The notes under the pieces are model-generated. The model saw only the letters and a list, made by a program, of their open reading frames with translations. It did no database searches and had not been told where the DNA came from. Positions 1 through 11,901 of a DNA stretch of 64,000 nt are shown here, piece after piece; position 1 is the stretch's first letter, and the number at the start of each line of letters is the position of its first letter. The position numbers and the translations under genes are program-made. This stretch comes from Marisa cornuarietis (Eukaryota; Mollusca; Gastropoda; Architaenioglossa; Ampullariidae): positions 7,225,501 to 7,289,500 of the forward strand of contig SMMW01000001.1 of assembly GCA_004794655.1 (NCBI GenBank), written 5' to 3'.

Positions 1-2286
1 AATGATGGTGCACAGATACAAATACATTATGTCTCAGTATTAAACAGAAAATATGCAAACATAAACATTAGCCCACAAAAGAAGAAATTGCAAATTCATC
101 TCATTTAAATGATTTTGAAAAAGATTCTTGCTTAAAATGTTCAAAAATAACTCCATACAGGTAACATGTATACATGCAGATGCATGATGGGAAACAAGTA
201 TACATATAAAAAAACAAATTCATTTATGTGTACTAGTAATGTTGCTGACCAAATATGAGTATGTTTTATGTGCACATTCTCTTTGATCCACCTTATCTCA
301 AAGCAAAAAAAGCAAAACAAGCTTAAATTAATGAAGCCTGCACCCACACCCACTCTCTCTCTCTGTCTTTCCACACAAGCATACCAACCCACAAATGCAT
401 ACATGCACTCACACCTTTGCCTCCCATCTTTCACTCTAGTCTCCATTAGATCCATAATCCATACTGCAAAGCTGAAAATCTCCAAAACCTATGAATAAAA
501 TGTTACCTGGTCTCTATATATACTACACATTTTCCAGGAGACTTGCTCCCTTACTGCATATCTGCTACAAAAAGTATGCCTGACATAGATAGTCACATTT
601 CTGTTCAAACGTTTCTCACCTGCATTTTTTAAGTACTCACAAAAATGCAAATGCACCTTTATTGAATATTATCTTCTATGATTTTAAATGATGTCTCAAA
701 TTTATTTAATAAATTTATACAAAAGACTGACCTATGAACGCTAAAAAAAATCATTCAGCTGAGTGTCAATATTCTGTGACAGATGTTGCGCAAACTATTC
801 CCTACAGAAGCATTACCAGTCAAAAAGTGCAATAAACCGTGAATACAAATAGCCTAAACTCAGAGCATTTGGTGCATTAAATAAACTTTGGCTAATGGTG
901 GTTTTCAAACTCTATGAAGCCAAATATTAATCATTATATTCAAGAAAAAAAATTGTAGATTTAGCGGCTGTCAACTATTAGTATAATAAAATCTCTTCTT
1001 TCAAAATGTTTGTATTTTCAATTAAACGGCAATTTTTCCTTTATTCTAAAGTTACAAGGGACTTAATCACAGCTGAAGTTTATGCTTTTAATCAGCAAGT
1101 ATAGAAATAAAAAGATCTTTCTACATTGCTACCACTCAGTCAGAAATGTGAAAGTAAAGCACTGCTCTTTTTGGCAAGCATGAAGAGAAGAATATGGAAA
1201 GAAAGAAAATTGGTCGTGCTTACTGGGGGAGACTGACATAATAGCACTAATAGCACCAAAAAAAAAAGAAAAGACAACAAAATCAAAGTATTTTCCCTCT
1301 CTCTGGGACCATAAATAGCCATCTTAACAAAACTCACATGAACTCAATCCTGTATCGTCTGCATGTAAAGGAGACAAACCAGAAAATCATTTAGTGTTAC
1401 AGGTGTGTATATGCAATTACATGATCTCAAAATGTGCTTTAGCCTAGAAACGAGCCGAAACCTGAAACAGAATAGTTTTTGGCCCTTCTAAAACAGATTG
1501 AATGCTACTTTGTCAACATACTATTAATATTACAGCTGTTACTCAAACATACACACACAATGTCAGATCACAAACATGTATCACAGAGATCATACATTTA
1601 CAAATAAGTCTGCTGAAAGATTCAAATTTATAAGGAAAATAATTCAATCTGGAAATTTTTTAAAGTGATTTACAAAGGCAGTAAAGAAAATCATTGTCAC
1701 CTTCATCAACATGTCAGGCTTGCCTGAAAAAGTAGTGAAATATAGGCAACACACAAGTCTGTCTCAGTTCTAATTTAATAATACTTCTGATAACAGTGAA
1801 GCCAAAGAGGTCACAGGAAAGAGAGCTGGGCAACGGACATTTCCATTAAAAGAGCTCAAGTGAATAAAGTACAGGACTAGTCCTAACAAAAAGAAGTCCC
1901 TAGATAAATCCAACTTTACCTAGCCTACCTTAAAAAAAAAGTATAGGTATTTTAATTAGCTACCCAGTTAGTGATGTACAGTGCACCCAGCCCCAGCCCT
2001 TTGCAAGCCACTTACGAGTTGCCACTTCACCTGTTTCATGTATTCATAATTCACTCTAGTTCTTGGGAAATTTATCTTTTAAAGACATAAAAACCTACTC
2101 CCTATACGCTGGCATGGATATACAAAATATTATGATGCATAATTCTATGAAGTAAAAATTATTTACTCGAGTTGCACTTAACCATGTAGCCATGTTTCCA
2201 GTCTCTGTGATACATGCATGCAATTCCATCATATGTTTGTAAGAGAACAAGCAAAAAAGATATCTATGCTAGCTTAAGAGTCCAAC
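1..2286 (-). other. RALGAPB intron (continues off the left edge)
   Basis: AT-rich sequence downstream of RALGAPB exon 3 on the minus strand. I looked for the next expected exon of the family and did not find it, so the intron probably runs past the window start. Short reading frames here show no recognisable protein and no domain. Confidence 0.6.
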
Positions 2287-2451
2287 CTTTCTCTGTTGGT
2301 GGTGATAGCAGGCTGTCATTGGCAGCCAAAAGAAATTTCAGTAATGTTTCCCATGTGTCTCTAGTCATGGTAGTGGACTCTTTGGCAACAGCTTCAATAG
2401 CACGCAAAACTCTATGACACAGCAAAGCTTGCCTCTTGACAAGGTCGACAC
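2287..2451 (-). CDS. RALGAPB: RALGAPB coding exon 3
   Basis: The acceptor is TTGCAG at 2452-2457. It encodes VDLVKRQALLCHRVLRAIEAVAKES through SLLSPPTEK. The donor is a weaker AAAG|GTTGGA, but it is the only GT before a stop and it gives the phase expected from the vertebrate gene (split glycine codon). Confidence 0.82.
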
Positions 2452-4438
2452 CTGCAATGTACAAAATAAACAAGAAATACAACACATAAATCTGGCTCCT
2501 TTAATGAGAAACATGAATGTACCTACTTTATTGGCTTAAATGAATAAGCTAATGAAACACCTTCTCTTGTATCAGTAGAATACCTTCATAAATTGATAAC
2601 AAAAAACAAAAACAAAAAAATCCCTACAGTCAAGCTTTATCTCCATTGCTCCATCCAAGAGCAAGCGTTTGTTGCCCATTCTCAACAATGCGTACAATAC
2701 TTTATTAATATATGTGTGTGTAAGCATATATATATATATACACTGTATACAATTCCTTATTTCAGTAGGCTCCTGCCTGTAAACCATTATCGGGGGATGG
2801 GGGAGGGAGGAGGAGATCAATTATTATTAGTTCAAAATACATACATGGTTGTTACAGTAAAACCAAATCTTAATGTTACAACTTCATTGAAATTACAGTG
2901 TACATTGATCGTACCAAATTTTGTTCTTAATAAAGTTACCATCAGAAAACAACTGCAAATTTTTTACTCTCTCTAATCTGTAGTGCTTTATAAAGAGAAA
3001 AAGCAACATTCTAGTAAAGAAATCATTTTGCATAAGATATAAATGTACTGATTTTTAACATTTTTACACAATGTCAGGGCACTACAGCCTGCTATTATAC
3101 TGCTGTCACAGGTCCTGCACCCATGAAAGTTATAATGTACAAAGACCACTTTTTACTATATTTTGTAAATATATATATATATATAAAGTGAAAGTGAGGC
3201 AGAATTCACTTAATTTATATGCTATGGACAAAATTTTATAAATCTACATTTTTTCATTTTTTACACAACTCCATGTATGTAAACAAAACATAAAATGACA
3301 ACATCCAATAATAAACTCTTAGAGTTAATAAAAACCCTAGGCTTGCAAAATATATTTTTCAAAGTAAATTTTATTCTTTCTTTTAGAAAAAGATTAGTTA
3401 TTGAGAGACAGGAACAAAGCGATGTTTTGATACATCTAAAGATAGAATAAAAATGCTTTCTTAATTTCACCTGAAGCTTTTTTAATTTTTAGTGTTTTGT
3501 GGCATAATAGCAGTACCAGTATCAAAACCAGTTCATGACACATTAATGTATTAAAATATTTTTAATAATAACATATACATGTGATAAAAATTACCTGACT
3601 CTGGACGAGGTCTGAAGAGATTAAGCAAATGGTGAAGAATAACCTGTGTAAAGGGATTTGGATCTTGTACCACTGATTTTGGCACACAGGGCTTTGGAGT
3701 GGTTAAAGCCATCAGCCATTCAACATAAACTTTAACACAGTCATTAATTGTTTCATGTTCTGTCAATGGCAAACCCAGTCCAAAACACAGTACCTGTTTT
3801 AAGAGATCGAAATATTTTAAATAATCTAAATCTTTGTTAATTTGAGATACAATGAAAATATAAAAGTAATGTGGGCAGTTCATGTGCACTGGCTATAAAT
3901 TAACATATAGATTGTACACTTATTTGCACACAACTGTTACCATGATTACAAATTTTATGTCAGCATAACTGTCAGAAGTACATTTCAAACATTTTATATC
4001 AGCATTTGCAAAAGTCTGGCATATCAGTTTTAATTAACATTAGATTTACTTGAGCACACAAAGCCAATCAGTGAAACAATGTAGAGCACATAAACAGTTG
4101 ATGCATCTCTGCTTACACCTAACAGTTAGTATCTGGCAACAAACACAAATAGATTTTAAAAGGTGAATATCCATACAAATCAATAAAAAAATTTCCAATT
4201 ATCAATTTGTGAGGTACTTCATTTTAACTCTCACCTCCATAGTCCACCTGACATCTCTTTCATCCTCAAGCATGCTAGGATCATCACTGCCAACAGTGCT
4301 ACTTAGGCTGTGGGCAATGCACTTCACAACTGCACATGAAACCTCACGACCAACAGCCTGCGGAAATCTGTGGAGGACAGACTGATTTCCGCGATCACAC
4401 TGTATTTCATCTTGCAAAGATGCCCAGTCTGCATACAT
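2287..4438 (-). CDS. RALGAPB: Ral GTPase-activating protein subunit beta, N-terminal part (3 exons, partial)
   Basis: Non-catalytic beta subunit of the RalGAP complex. In the known family it pairs with RalGAP alpha1/alpha2 to switch off RalA/RalB, and it is controlled by Akt downstream of insulin. The three exons 4235-4438, 3595-3793 and 2287-2451 join in frame (204, 199 and 165 nt) into about 189 residues. They follow the vertebrate N-terminus closely: MYADWASLQ, SVLHRFPQAVGREV, WTMEVLCFGLGLPL, VYVEWLMALTTPK, HLLNLFRPR, LRAIEAVAKES, TWETLLKFLLAANDSLLSPPT. The chosen ATG (4436-4438) has purines at -3 and -1, and the same start as the human protein. Truncated only by the window edge. It lies upstream in coordinate order of, and co-oriented with, the neurexin gene. 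Confidence 0.92.
3595..3793 (-). CDS. RALGAPB: RALGAPB coding exon 2
   Basis: The acceptor follows CTTAAAACAG and the donor is CAG|GTAATT. It encodes VLCFGLGLPLTEHE through NLFRPRPES. It starts in phase 0 and leaves one base, which the next exon completes as a glycine codon. The segment matches the family's predicted alpha-helical region. Confidence 0.88.
4235..4438 (-). CDS. RALGAPB: RALGAPB coding exon 1
   Basis: 68 codons from the start codon, ending WTME with a GAG|GTGAGA donor (plus-strand AC at 4233-4234). It carries the conserved MYADW and VLHRFPQAVGREV segments and an acidic linker. A long plus-strand frame at 4370-4816 overlaps it only by chance. Confidence 0.88.
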
Positions 4439-4888
4439 CTTGAATTTTGGAAGATTTCTTCACAGTCACTGCTTAAACATCCTTCTAAAAAGCTTCAGAA
4501 CTGGGACAGTCGGAAAGAAACAAGCGAGTGTTATTTTAAAGAATCATTAATTCAAAATTTCAGTAAGCTTCAAGCGTTTATTTGGCACATATGTACTATA
4601 GGAGGGGCAGTTCATTCATGTTTCATGACTGGGGCTTTGCAAATGATTGCCCTAACACTAATGTATCTTGAGCAGACGGACTGCCTTTTTGTGTCGTTAC
4701 GTCGCCAACTGGTTATTCAGCCTGAATATTTTCTTTCGATAACACCAAACATGTCAAATGTGATGGGAAAATATGAGAGAAACTTCACTCAAGAAAGCAA
4801 AGAACTGTCTACATAGTGTCTGACACTAACAGAAAAACAAGAGGAAAATCAGAAAAGGGGAGGGAGGGAATGTAAAACGTAAGCCTAC

Positions 4889-5010
4889 CTGGGAAACATC
4901 TGAAGAAAGTTCCAGCAGATCAAGACGACCACTTTTATAATGCAAAGGAATTTAAATTAATAGCAATAAAATTACTAGCAATATCCGTTTTTGGCGAACT
5001 ACCGTAGCAC
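4889..5010 (-). promoter_or_regulatory. Candidate RALGAPB noncoding first exon and promoter
   Basis: A strong donor, CCCAG|GTAGGC, lies with its GT complement at 4887-4888, about 450 bp upstream of the RALGAPB start codon. A TATAAAA-like stretch is read on the minus strand near 4934-4942. A TTTTTAG acceptor-like tract sits between this donor and the ATG. This would make a 5' UTR exon spliced to the coding exon. Its transcription start is not visible, so the right-hand limit is a guess. Confidence 0.3.
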
Positions 5011-5513
5011 TTATTCTCGATCATCCTCTGTATCGTCTGGTAAGAACCTGAGTTTTTAACCAATGATTTGTTTTTCGCCATAATCCTTGAAGAGTATTTC
5101 AAGGGGCGCAACTACCACACTCTCGCCATCGCGGTCGGAGCCCATTCCTCTTCGCGTAGTTTGGGGTGATCTGTCTTCTTTAGCTTCTAGCCTAGGGGCT
5201 GCAGCTTGTCATTCGTTGGCATATGATTATGCGAGTAGCTTATTAAAAGGGATATATGTGTGTGTGGACGTTCTTGACCAAGAGTTAGTAAACTTCCCAT
5301 TGAAAAGAAAATAACCGATTCCCGGGCTGGGGCACAGCCTGTGTGAAGTTTGCACGTTTTCCACATATTTTCCTAGGTTTTCTCCCGATACTTCACTGGT
5401 AGTATGTTTATGGCTGTTCTAAGTACTCCTTTAATCAGTTTTTGTATCTTTCCAGTCTGGTAGGCCACACCACATTACTGAATTCAAGGTGGGGTCTTAA
5501 ATTGGGGGGGGGG
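5011..5513. other. Intergenic sequence upstream of RALGAPB
   Basis: Single-copy-looking sequence with no supported coding frame. A run of G (5504-5513) abuts the inverted-repeat element that follows. Confidence 0.4.
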
Positions 5514-6110
5514 TGGTCATTTCGCCCTAAGACCATATCGTCCCGCGTAGGTCCATTTCGTCCCAAGACAGAAAAATCAAATCGTCCCAAGCCCATAAGG
5601 CGAATCGATCACCAATGAAACAAGCAATTATTAACGTCAAATATTACCAAAAGAGCCATATACGTTCGAACAATAAAGATGCGCGAGCTCAACTGCCTAT
5701 TTTAAACAGAACCATGCGAATAAGTTAAGCCATCATTTTACTAAACAAAAATTGGCTGCTAGGTAATAATCATCCAGGGAACCTATCTTCCCATACCCCA
5801 TAGTGCAAAATCACCATGAGGTGGAAGCACGTACTTTCCTTTTCAAAAGTAACAACAACAATGTATCTTCTCTTTAAACAATCTTTTAAATTAAATATCT
5901 TGTCATTTTATTGTGAACTTGTATTTTGTAGTTTTTTTATTATTATTCTTATACACAGAGACTTCGCTGATCAGGTACTCATTTAGTTCGAAGCACATAT
6001 GCTTACTCGCCTTTTGGGCTTGGGACGATTTGACTTTTATGTCTTGGGACGAAATGGACCTATGTGGGACGAAGTGACTTTTGGTGTGGGACGAAATGAC
6101 CTATGACCAT
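5514..6110. mobile_element. Non-autonomous inverted-repeat DNA element (~600 bp, MITE-like)
   Basis: The two ends are long inverted repeats: 5514-5604 and 6007-6110 are reverse complements over about 90-100 bp with some mismatches. Each arm carries several copies of a TCGTCCC motif (TTTCGTCCCAAGAC, AAATCGTCCCAAGCCC), so the arms are themselves internally repetitive. The roughly 400 bp interior is AT-rich and has no transposase frame. The outer end reads TGGTCATTTCG on both sides, and the right end has a few extra bases. No clear target-site duplication is visible; both flanks are G-rich. The superfamily cannot be assigned from the sequence. Confidence 0.72.
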
Positions 6111-6124
6111 GTGGGGGGAGAACA

Positions 6125-7100
6125 GTTTATGCCTGGATCAAGATTACCTTTTCTATGAGCCCCTACATGTTGGGAGAATTTGAGATGCTCATCCATATGG
6201 AGTTTCAGGTCTCTTTCATTGGTGGCTGGTTTCAGCTCAGTTCTGTCTATACTTCCTTATTTTTTTCATCATATAGCTATATTGCATAATGTTTTTGCCT
6301 AGATGAAGCACTTTGCATTTGGAAGCTTACCAGTCTACTTTAGTCAATGGATGCATCCTTTGTAGCCTCCCCTTGTTGTGGACTTTTGCATCAATCATAT
6401 ACACAACATGTTTGGCCTGGTGCTTTTGAGTAAGTTGTTGATTAACATTGCAACAAGATGGGTCTGAGAACAGTCTGATAATTGATGCAGCATGTCCTGA
6501 GAGAGCACCACCAGCCTAAACATAATTATCATCTGCCCGTCAGAAAAGACCTAATCCATGCTAATGCCTGCATTTTTGTGGGAAGCTTTTTATAAGTCAC
6601 CTGATTGATGCTTTAGCAAAATTGAGATAAATCACATCAACAAAGGCTATATCTAACACTGTACCCAACTTTTGTGTCCACCTCTCCACTGTGGAAATAA
6701 GGTTTATAGTGCAAAATCGATCTTCTTTTCACATAATCTTGCTGACACTCTGATAGGAGACAGTTGCTGATAAGAACGATGATTATACCTGTGCTGTTGA
6801 GACTAACTGGCCTGTTTTTCCCTGGTTAGTCTTTGTCTCCTTTAATAATAGCTAGGTGACTTGTGCTTTCTAATCCTGTAAAATCTATTCCCATAAATGA
6901 CTTTGGGAAAAGGACAGATAGGGCTAGTCACTAGTGGATTTTTTTATTTAGATATGTGTGCATAATGACTAGGATTTTATGTGAGTTTGTTCATCACTAT
7001 GAGCATTCTCGTCATGTTCTCCAGCTTAATGTGTAGGATAGTGTTTCTTATGTGACCTGTACTATCTTCATCCTTTAAAAATAATTGGAAGCATTTTTTT
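6125..7100 (-). mobile_element. Fossil non-LTR retrotransposon reverse transcriptase (CR1-like)
   Basis: Read on the minus strand with several stops and frameshifts, pieces of a LINE reverse transcriptase occur in the right order: PGKNRPVSLNS (about 6840-6805), SECQQDYVKRRS (about 6765-6725), FVDVIYLNFAKA (about 6648-6612), RSFLTGR (about 6545), KCKVLHLGKN (about 6320-6290) and ERDLKLHMDEHLKFSQHV (about 6220-6164). They correspond to the fingers, the domain A FVDVxxLDFxKAF motif and the thumb-proximal KCKVLHLG region of CR1/Jockey-type elements. The catalytic YADD block is ruined. Dead copy; the left limit abuts the inverted-repeat element. Confidence 0.7.
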
Positions 7101-7312
7101 CAGACGTTTTCTGCTTTTGTAAACCTGAGGAATACTTTTTCATATTGATTAGACTGTGTTTTATCCCCTTAACAATTATTTGTATTTAATTGAAAGTGTG
7201 TGTGTGCACGTGCGCATGTGTGCTAATGCATCTTGTTCACGTGCGGTAAAATTATGGGCTTGATAAAGACATATTAATAGTACACAAGAAGTTTATCATA
7301 TTACAAAAAAAC

Positions 7313-7318
7313 TTTATT
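7313..7318 (-). terminator. Distal poly(A) signal of neurexin
   Basis: AATAAAG followed at once by a run of T and TTGTGT on the minus strand, a good signal plus downstream element. It marks a plausible end of a roughly 4.2 kb 3' UTR. The fossil LINE starts just beyond. Confidence 0.35.
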
Positions 7319-10300
7319 ATACTCAACACAGTATTTTACAAAACTCACACATTCACAATAGCTTGTACCTTTCATTATTGTAAGTTGTTAAACAGTTACA
7401 GCTGTAGAGAGAATATGCAGCTGCTTTGCTCACAGTGGACAAGACTACAATCAAAGCAGCTGAGAAAAAGATACTTTACAGAGTACAACCCAATCACACT
7501 TGATTGAAAGGTAATACAACTAAAAGATAGCTCTAATTTATGTTGAAATGGATATTTCAAAGAGAAGAAAAATATGACATAACAAAACTTTCTGGGGTCA
7601 TATAAATACATGCTTAACATACTTTGTGATTGTACTTTCTTGATCTTTCGTAATTGGAAATTAGAGATAAAAGGAGCAATCAGAACATATAATCCAACTT
7701 CTGTGTGGTTTTTTTCTTTAAATGAATTTATTTGACATTTTGTGTATGAAAATGTGACTTAAACAGCTAAATTATTTTATTTATATCAAAGAAAAAGAGA
7801 GAGACAAACAAGGTAAATTGAGTTTATTTTCTGTCCAAACACTTCTGTGACTTACCACCCAAACATTAAAACATTCTTAACTCCACTCCTCTCACCTTTG
7901 TTATAGTTTGAGACCATGATATTGGCTGAAAATTATTAGAGAAATGCTACACTGTTACATGGCAGGCAATAGGGACAGCAATACACAGCAGTCCTAAGCA
8001 TTGGGCAGTATTTCTGCAAGAATACTCTCACACCTGAATTAGTTCATTGAAAATTTACTTCAACTCCCAACTGCCATGTTGTCATATGGAAATGAATTTT
8101 TATGCACTGAGACTGCATTCTGAAATATATTTTGGAATCAAGATTTCTATGAAGCCTCAGTAAATGACACAAATTAAGCAAAGAAACAATGGGCTGAAGA
8201 GGAAAATTATTTGGTGATTTCACAATATTCCTTTCATTTTAAAATTATTCTTACCTGTTGTTAGAGCTTATAGAAGGGTTCCGACACAATTCAGCTCCAT
8301 ACTATTGGGGTTATGAAAGAAATGATGGAGGAATTCTTCTGGTAAGACTTGGCAAGGGTTATAAATGGCACATGAATTCCTGAGCAATCATTTTTTGTGC
8401 TTATCTGTTGTTAAAATAAATCTAGACTGCAGTCTACCCTTGCCCCAGATTTTAAATTTACAGATTTCCCGAATTGCCTTCTGGGATAAATAAAATGTTA
8501 TCTGTCGAATCCATGACAGCAACACAAATATGTTCTTAAGTAGGCTTTAGTTAACAGTGTTTAGGTAGAGTTAATACAAGTTTGTGAGTACAGTGTGCTG
8601 AAAAAGTAGATGTGTGCCCCATATTGTAGCTTTTTTACCAATCTTTGTTTAACTAACGTTCAAAACAAAGTCCTGTTTGTAAAATTTTGACCAGTAAACA
8701 TAAACATACTGGTTTATGCCATTTTTCACTTTTCTGATTGATGCAAATCCTAGACACAGGGCCACCAAGAGCCAGCACAGGGCCCGGAGCAGACGACCTC
8801 TACGGGCCCCTTGTGATTGTCATCATAAATTATTTTCTCAGTATATAATAATAATCTTACAATTTGATTGTCAATATCTGCATATCTGCATTCAGTAACG
8901 TAAAATAACGTTAAAGATAAACTTGTAGTACCCCGTTCCATGGAAAACATCCCCTTCACAGCTGCAGGCCTGGGTACACCAGACCCCCCTGTTCCCCCCT
9001 CTCGTCAAGACTGGACAGTCAGATAATGTTAGTAATAAATGAATGCTATTAAGATGATTATTTTTGAAGAAATATGTATGATTTTCAGCCATTCAGATCT
9101 TTAGTCAACAGAAAATGTTTCAAGATACTATGCAGAATGCTAAGAATTGGGCACAATTTCAAGAAAAAAATCATGAAAACCTGGGAAGAAATTCCCAAAT
9201 ATTTGTGGCATTCCAGGAAGATTTATTAATGTAATCAAGTGAAAAGGTAAGGAGAGGAAGCTAGAAAGATATTTTCTGTACTTCTGCTCAGGTTGAAGGT
9301 GATACTATCAGAATTAGTAAACCACTGCTCAGTTTATTCATAATCCATAATTTTTTATTATTACTATTCACAATTATCTGTTTTTTGTACAATTTTCATG
9401 GGTATCTCTATACTTTTACAACACACTAAATGAAAACAAACATGCAACCGTTTGTGCCTTGGAATGGCTATTTTACCTAAAAATACTTCATAAGAAACAT
9501 ACTTTTACTTCATAAGGGTTTACATTTTTAACCTGCATTCATGAATACAGGACCCTAGCGTTAATCATAACATCTAAAACCAATGAGTGGAACAGAAGTA
9601 ATTTTATTCAGTATTTAATCTCAACACATTGAGTCATTAGCAGTTGATCTTTAAACGTGATTGCAAATACTTAGAAATTATTTACAGTCATCACAATTAC
9701 AGGAGAATACCATTCTATAGATAATATCAATATTGTTTATAAAATATATAACTAAGCAATTTTTATCTTTATACGTATCAATTAGCATTTAAAAGAGAAC
9801 ATTTTCAGTAAAGCTGTACATCACGTGAAAAACTGCTTTTTGTGACAGCATTTTGCCTCAATACAGAAAAAAGTGTTAACACTCGGAATGCTTATAAACA
9901 TAAATGATCATACTATCTTAACCATTCTTGTTACCCAAAACAGCAGAACACATGGTGATAGTTAACATAAATAAGCTTTAAAAACAGTAAAGCTAATATA
10001 TACATGATTCAAGTAAAAAAAAAACTATATTTCAAGAGGAAGAACTAATTAATTTAGAATGCTGATTGCATTTTGTACATGTAAAATTAAGGGGAGGCTA
10101 ACTTGCAACATTTGTATGGGTGCAAATGCATACATACACATTCATTTATGAACACAATCTTTCATTTGCTGTCTCTCTCATGCACACACTGAGCTGAATG
10201 CTAATTGGCTAAGAGCAGTTTTAGTAACACAGCTAAAATTAATATTCTTTACCATGATATCAGAGAAAAGAAATAATAGTTTAATTTTAGTACAACATTT

Positions 10301-11402
10301 AGTTAACATCTTTAATTTTCTTGGCTTTCATTGATACTGGTTTGAGCATCAAGGAAAAAGTATTGCTTTTATAATGAACATTAAGATTCAATTACTGGCA
10401 GACCTTGTTAGTGTTCATTTAAAAAAATCTCAAATGTAGTGGAACCTGCTAAGCAGTGAATTCTTTGATTTGTGTCTTGTAAATTATTTTGAAATTTTGT
10501 GAGATAAATAGCAACTCCACAAACAGTGCTTACTGGACATTTGAACTGCATGACTGAAGTTTACTAAATACTTGGAGGTTGTACAATTTTTTACACATTT
10601 TTGTTAGTTTAGTTTTATAATAAACATATATCAGGATGTCAAAATTTGAAAACCAATATACAGCACAATTAAGATTGTTGCCATCAGTCACTAAGCAATA
10701 ACACACTTGAGTACACACGGCACTTTCTCATCTGTAGTAAATGCAAAAACCAAAGTTTAAAAAAGCAACAGAATGCTTAAAAGTTTGAGTTTATAGAGAA
10801 GAAGAGATAGTTCAGCAGTTCACAAAAACTATTGCAGAATATTTCCCCATAGGTGCTGAGCACGATAATGTTTGCTACTCACACGTTAACAGCCATCTAA
10901 AAACCTCTTGTGTCCCTTCCTACTTTTGTTGCCTCATGTTTAAATACCTTTTTGTAAAGTAAGTAATAAGTATCTTTTAAGGAAGAAGGATATGAGACAT
11001 ACAAATATTGACAGTTATGTAGATACAGGCATGAAAACATTGTTTTAGCAAAGTAAATTAAAATATATTGATTATATCTCACTGTTTGTCTGAGGTACAC
11101 CCCTGATGTAATCATGATGTAATGAGGCATCATTAGCCAGTCTGCATTGCTACTTTACTGTGACTCCTCATGCCCTCACGCCGACAGTTAAAACAAGTTC
11201 TCTACTTCACATGTTTATCTCATGTTATCTCATTATTGCCTTATCCGTTTTTCACAACCTGCTGCAAAGCATGCTCTCAGGAACAAGTCTCCGACATGAA
11301 CAAACATAATGAAAACATCAACAATGAAAAACAAGAAAACCCATGACCATCTGAGATGAAGAGAAGACGTACATTACTTTCTGCACCATGCAGTTTGTCT
11401 TT

Positions 11403-11408
11403 TTTATT
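11403..11408 (-). terminator. Proximal poly(A) signal of neurexin
   Basis: AATAAA on the minus strand, 88 nt after the stop codon, followed by A-rich then T-rich sequence. It would produce a very short 3' UTR; use cannot be judged from the sequence. Confidence 0.3.
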
Positions 11409-11495
11409 CTTTCAGACAATAAATTTAAATCTCTTGGCAGGTCTACTGTCAAGAACTGGTGAAGGATAAGCACAGGAAAACGGATCATACACTCT

Positions 11496-11901
11496 TCACA
11501 CGTACCACTCTTTTACATCTTTCTTTTTGCCTCCTCTTTTTCCAGTATCACTGGAACTGAGCAGTGTGCCATTCCCTTGCTGACTTTTTTTGCTATCCAG
11601 GCTAGTGAAGTTCTGACTTTCATCCACTTTGTAAGTTCCCTCATCCCTGCTGCGGAATTTGTACAGTGCAATACACAGAATCACCACAGCAACCAAGACG
11701 CTAACTGCAATGCCTATAATCAGACCAAGATTAAGCCCACTGCCTCCTCCAGGACTCAGTGTTTTATTTGTTTCACCTGGTGGTTTCTCAGAGACTTCTT
11801 CTTTTGACTGTTCTGGTGTTGAAACATATATGTCTTCTGTTGGCTGTTCCAACTCACTAGCAGAATGCGGACAGTTTTCCTCCTTACACATTCTTTTATC
11901 A
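11496..11901 (-). CDS. NRXN1: Neurexin exon 16: transmembrane helix, cytoplasmic tail, stop
   Basis: The acceptor TCATTTCAG completes a serine codon, followed by an extracellular acidic stretch. The helix LGLIIGIAVSVLVAVVILCIAL follows a GGGSG turn. The tail YKFRSRDEGTYKVDESQNF matches vertebrate YKYRNRDEGSYHVDESRNY, the band 4.1 binding region. A lysine-rich end KRGGKKKDVKEWYV gives a class II PDZ ligand (EWYV instead of EYYV) for CASK/Mint-type partners. TGA at 11496-11498. Confidence 0.95.

Larger units (their letters stand above)
7313..11495 (-). other. Probable long neurexin 3' UTR
   Basis: AT-rich sequence downstream of the neurexin stop, without supported coding frames. A canonical AATAAA (minus) lies only about 90 nt after the stop (plus TTTATT at 11403-11408). 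A distal one, AATAAAGTTTTTTTGT, lies at 7313-7318, followed by a T-rich stretch. Vertebrate neurexins have kilobase-long 3' UTRs, so a transcript running to about 7290 is plausible but unproven. A GC-richer insert at about 8745-9005 looks repeat-derived, with facing GGGCCCGG and CGGGCCCC boxes. Confidence 0.4.

Noticed and set aside
4370..4816. 148-codon plus-strand frame
   Set aside because: Overlaps RALGAPB exon 1 in antisense; the non-overlapping part resembles nothing and has no splice or poly(A) support.
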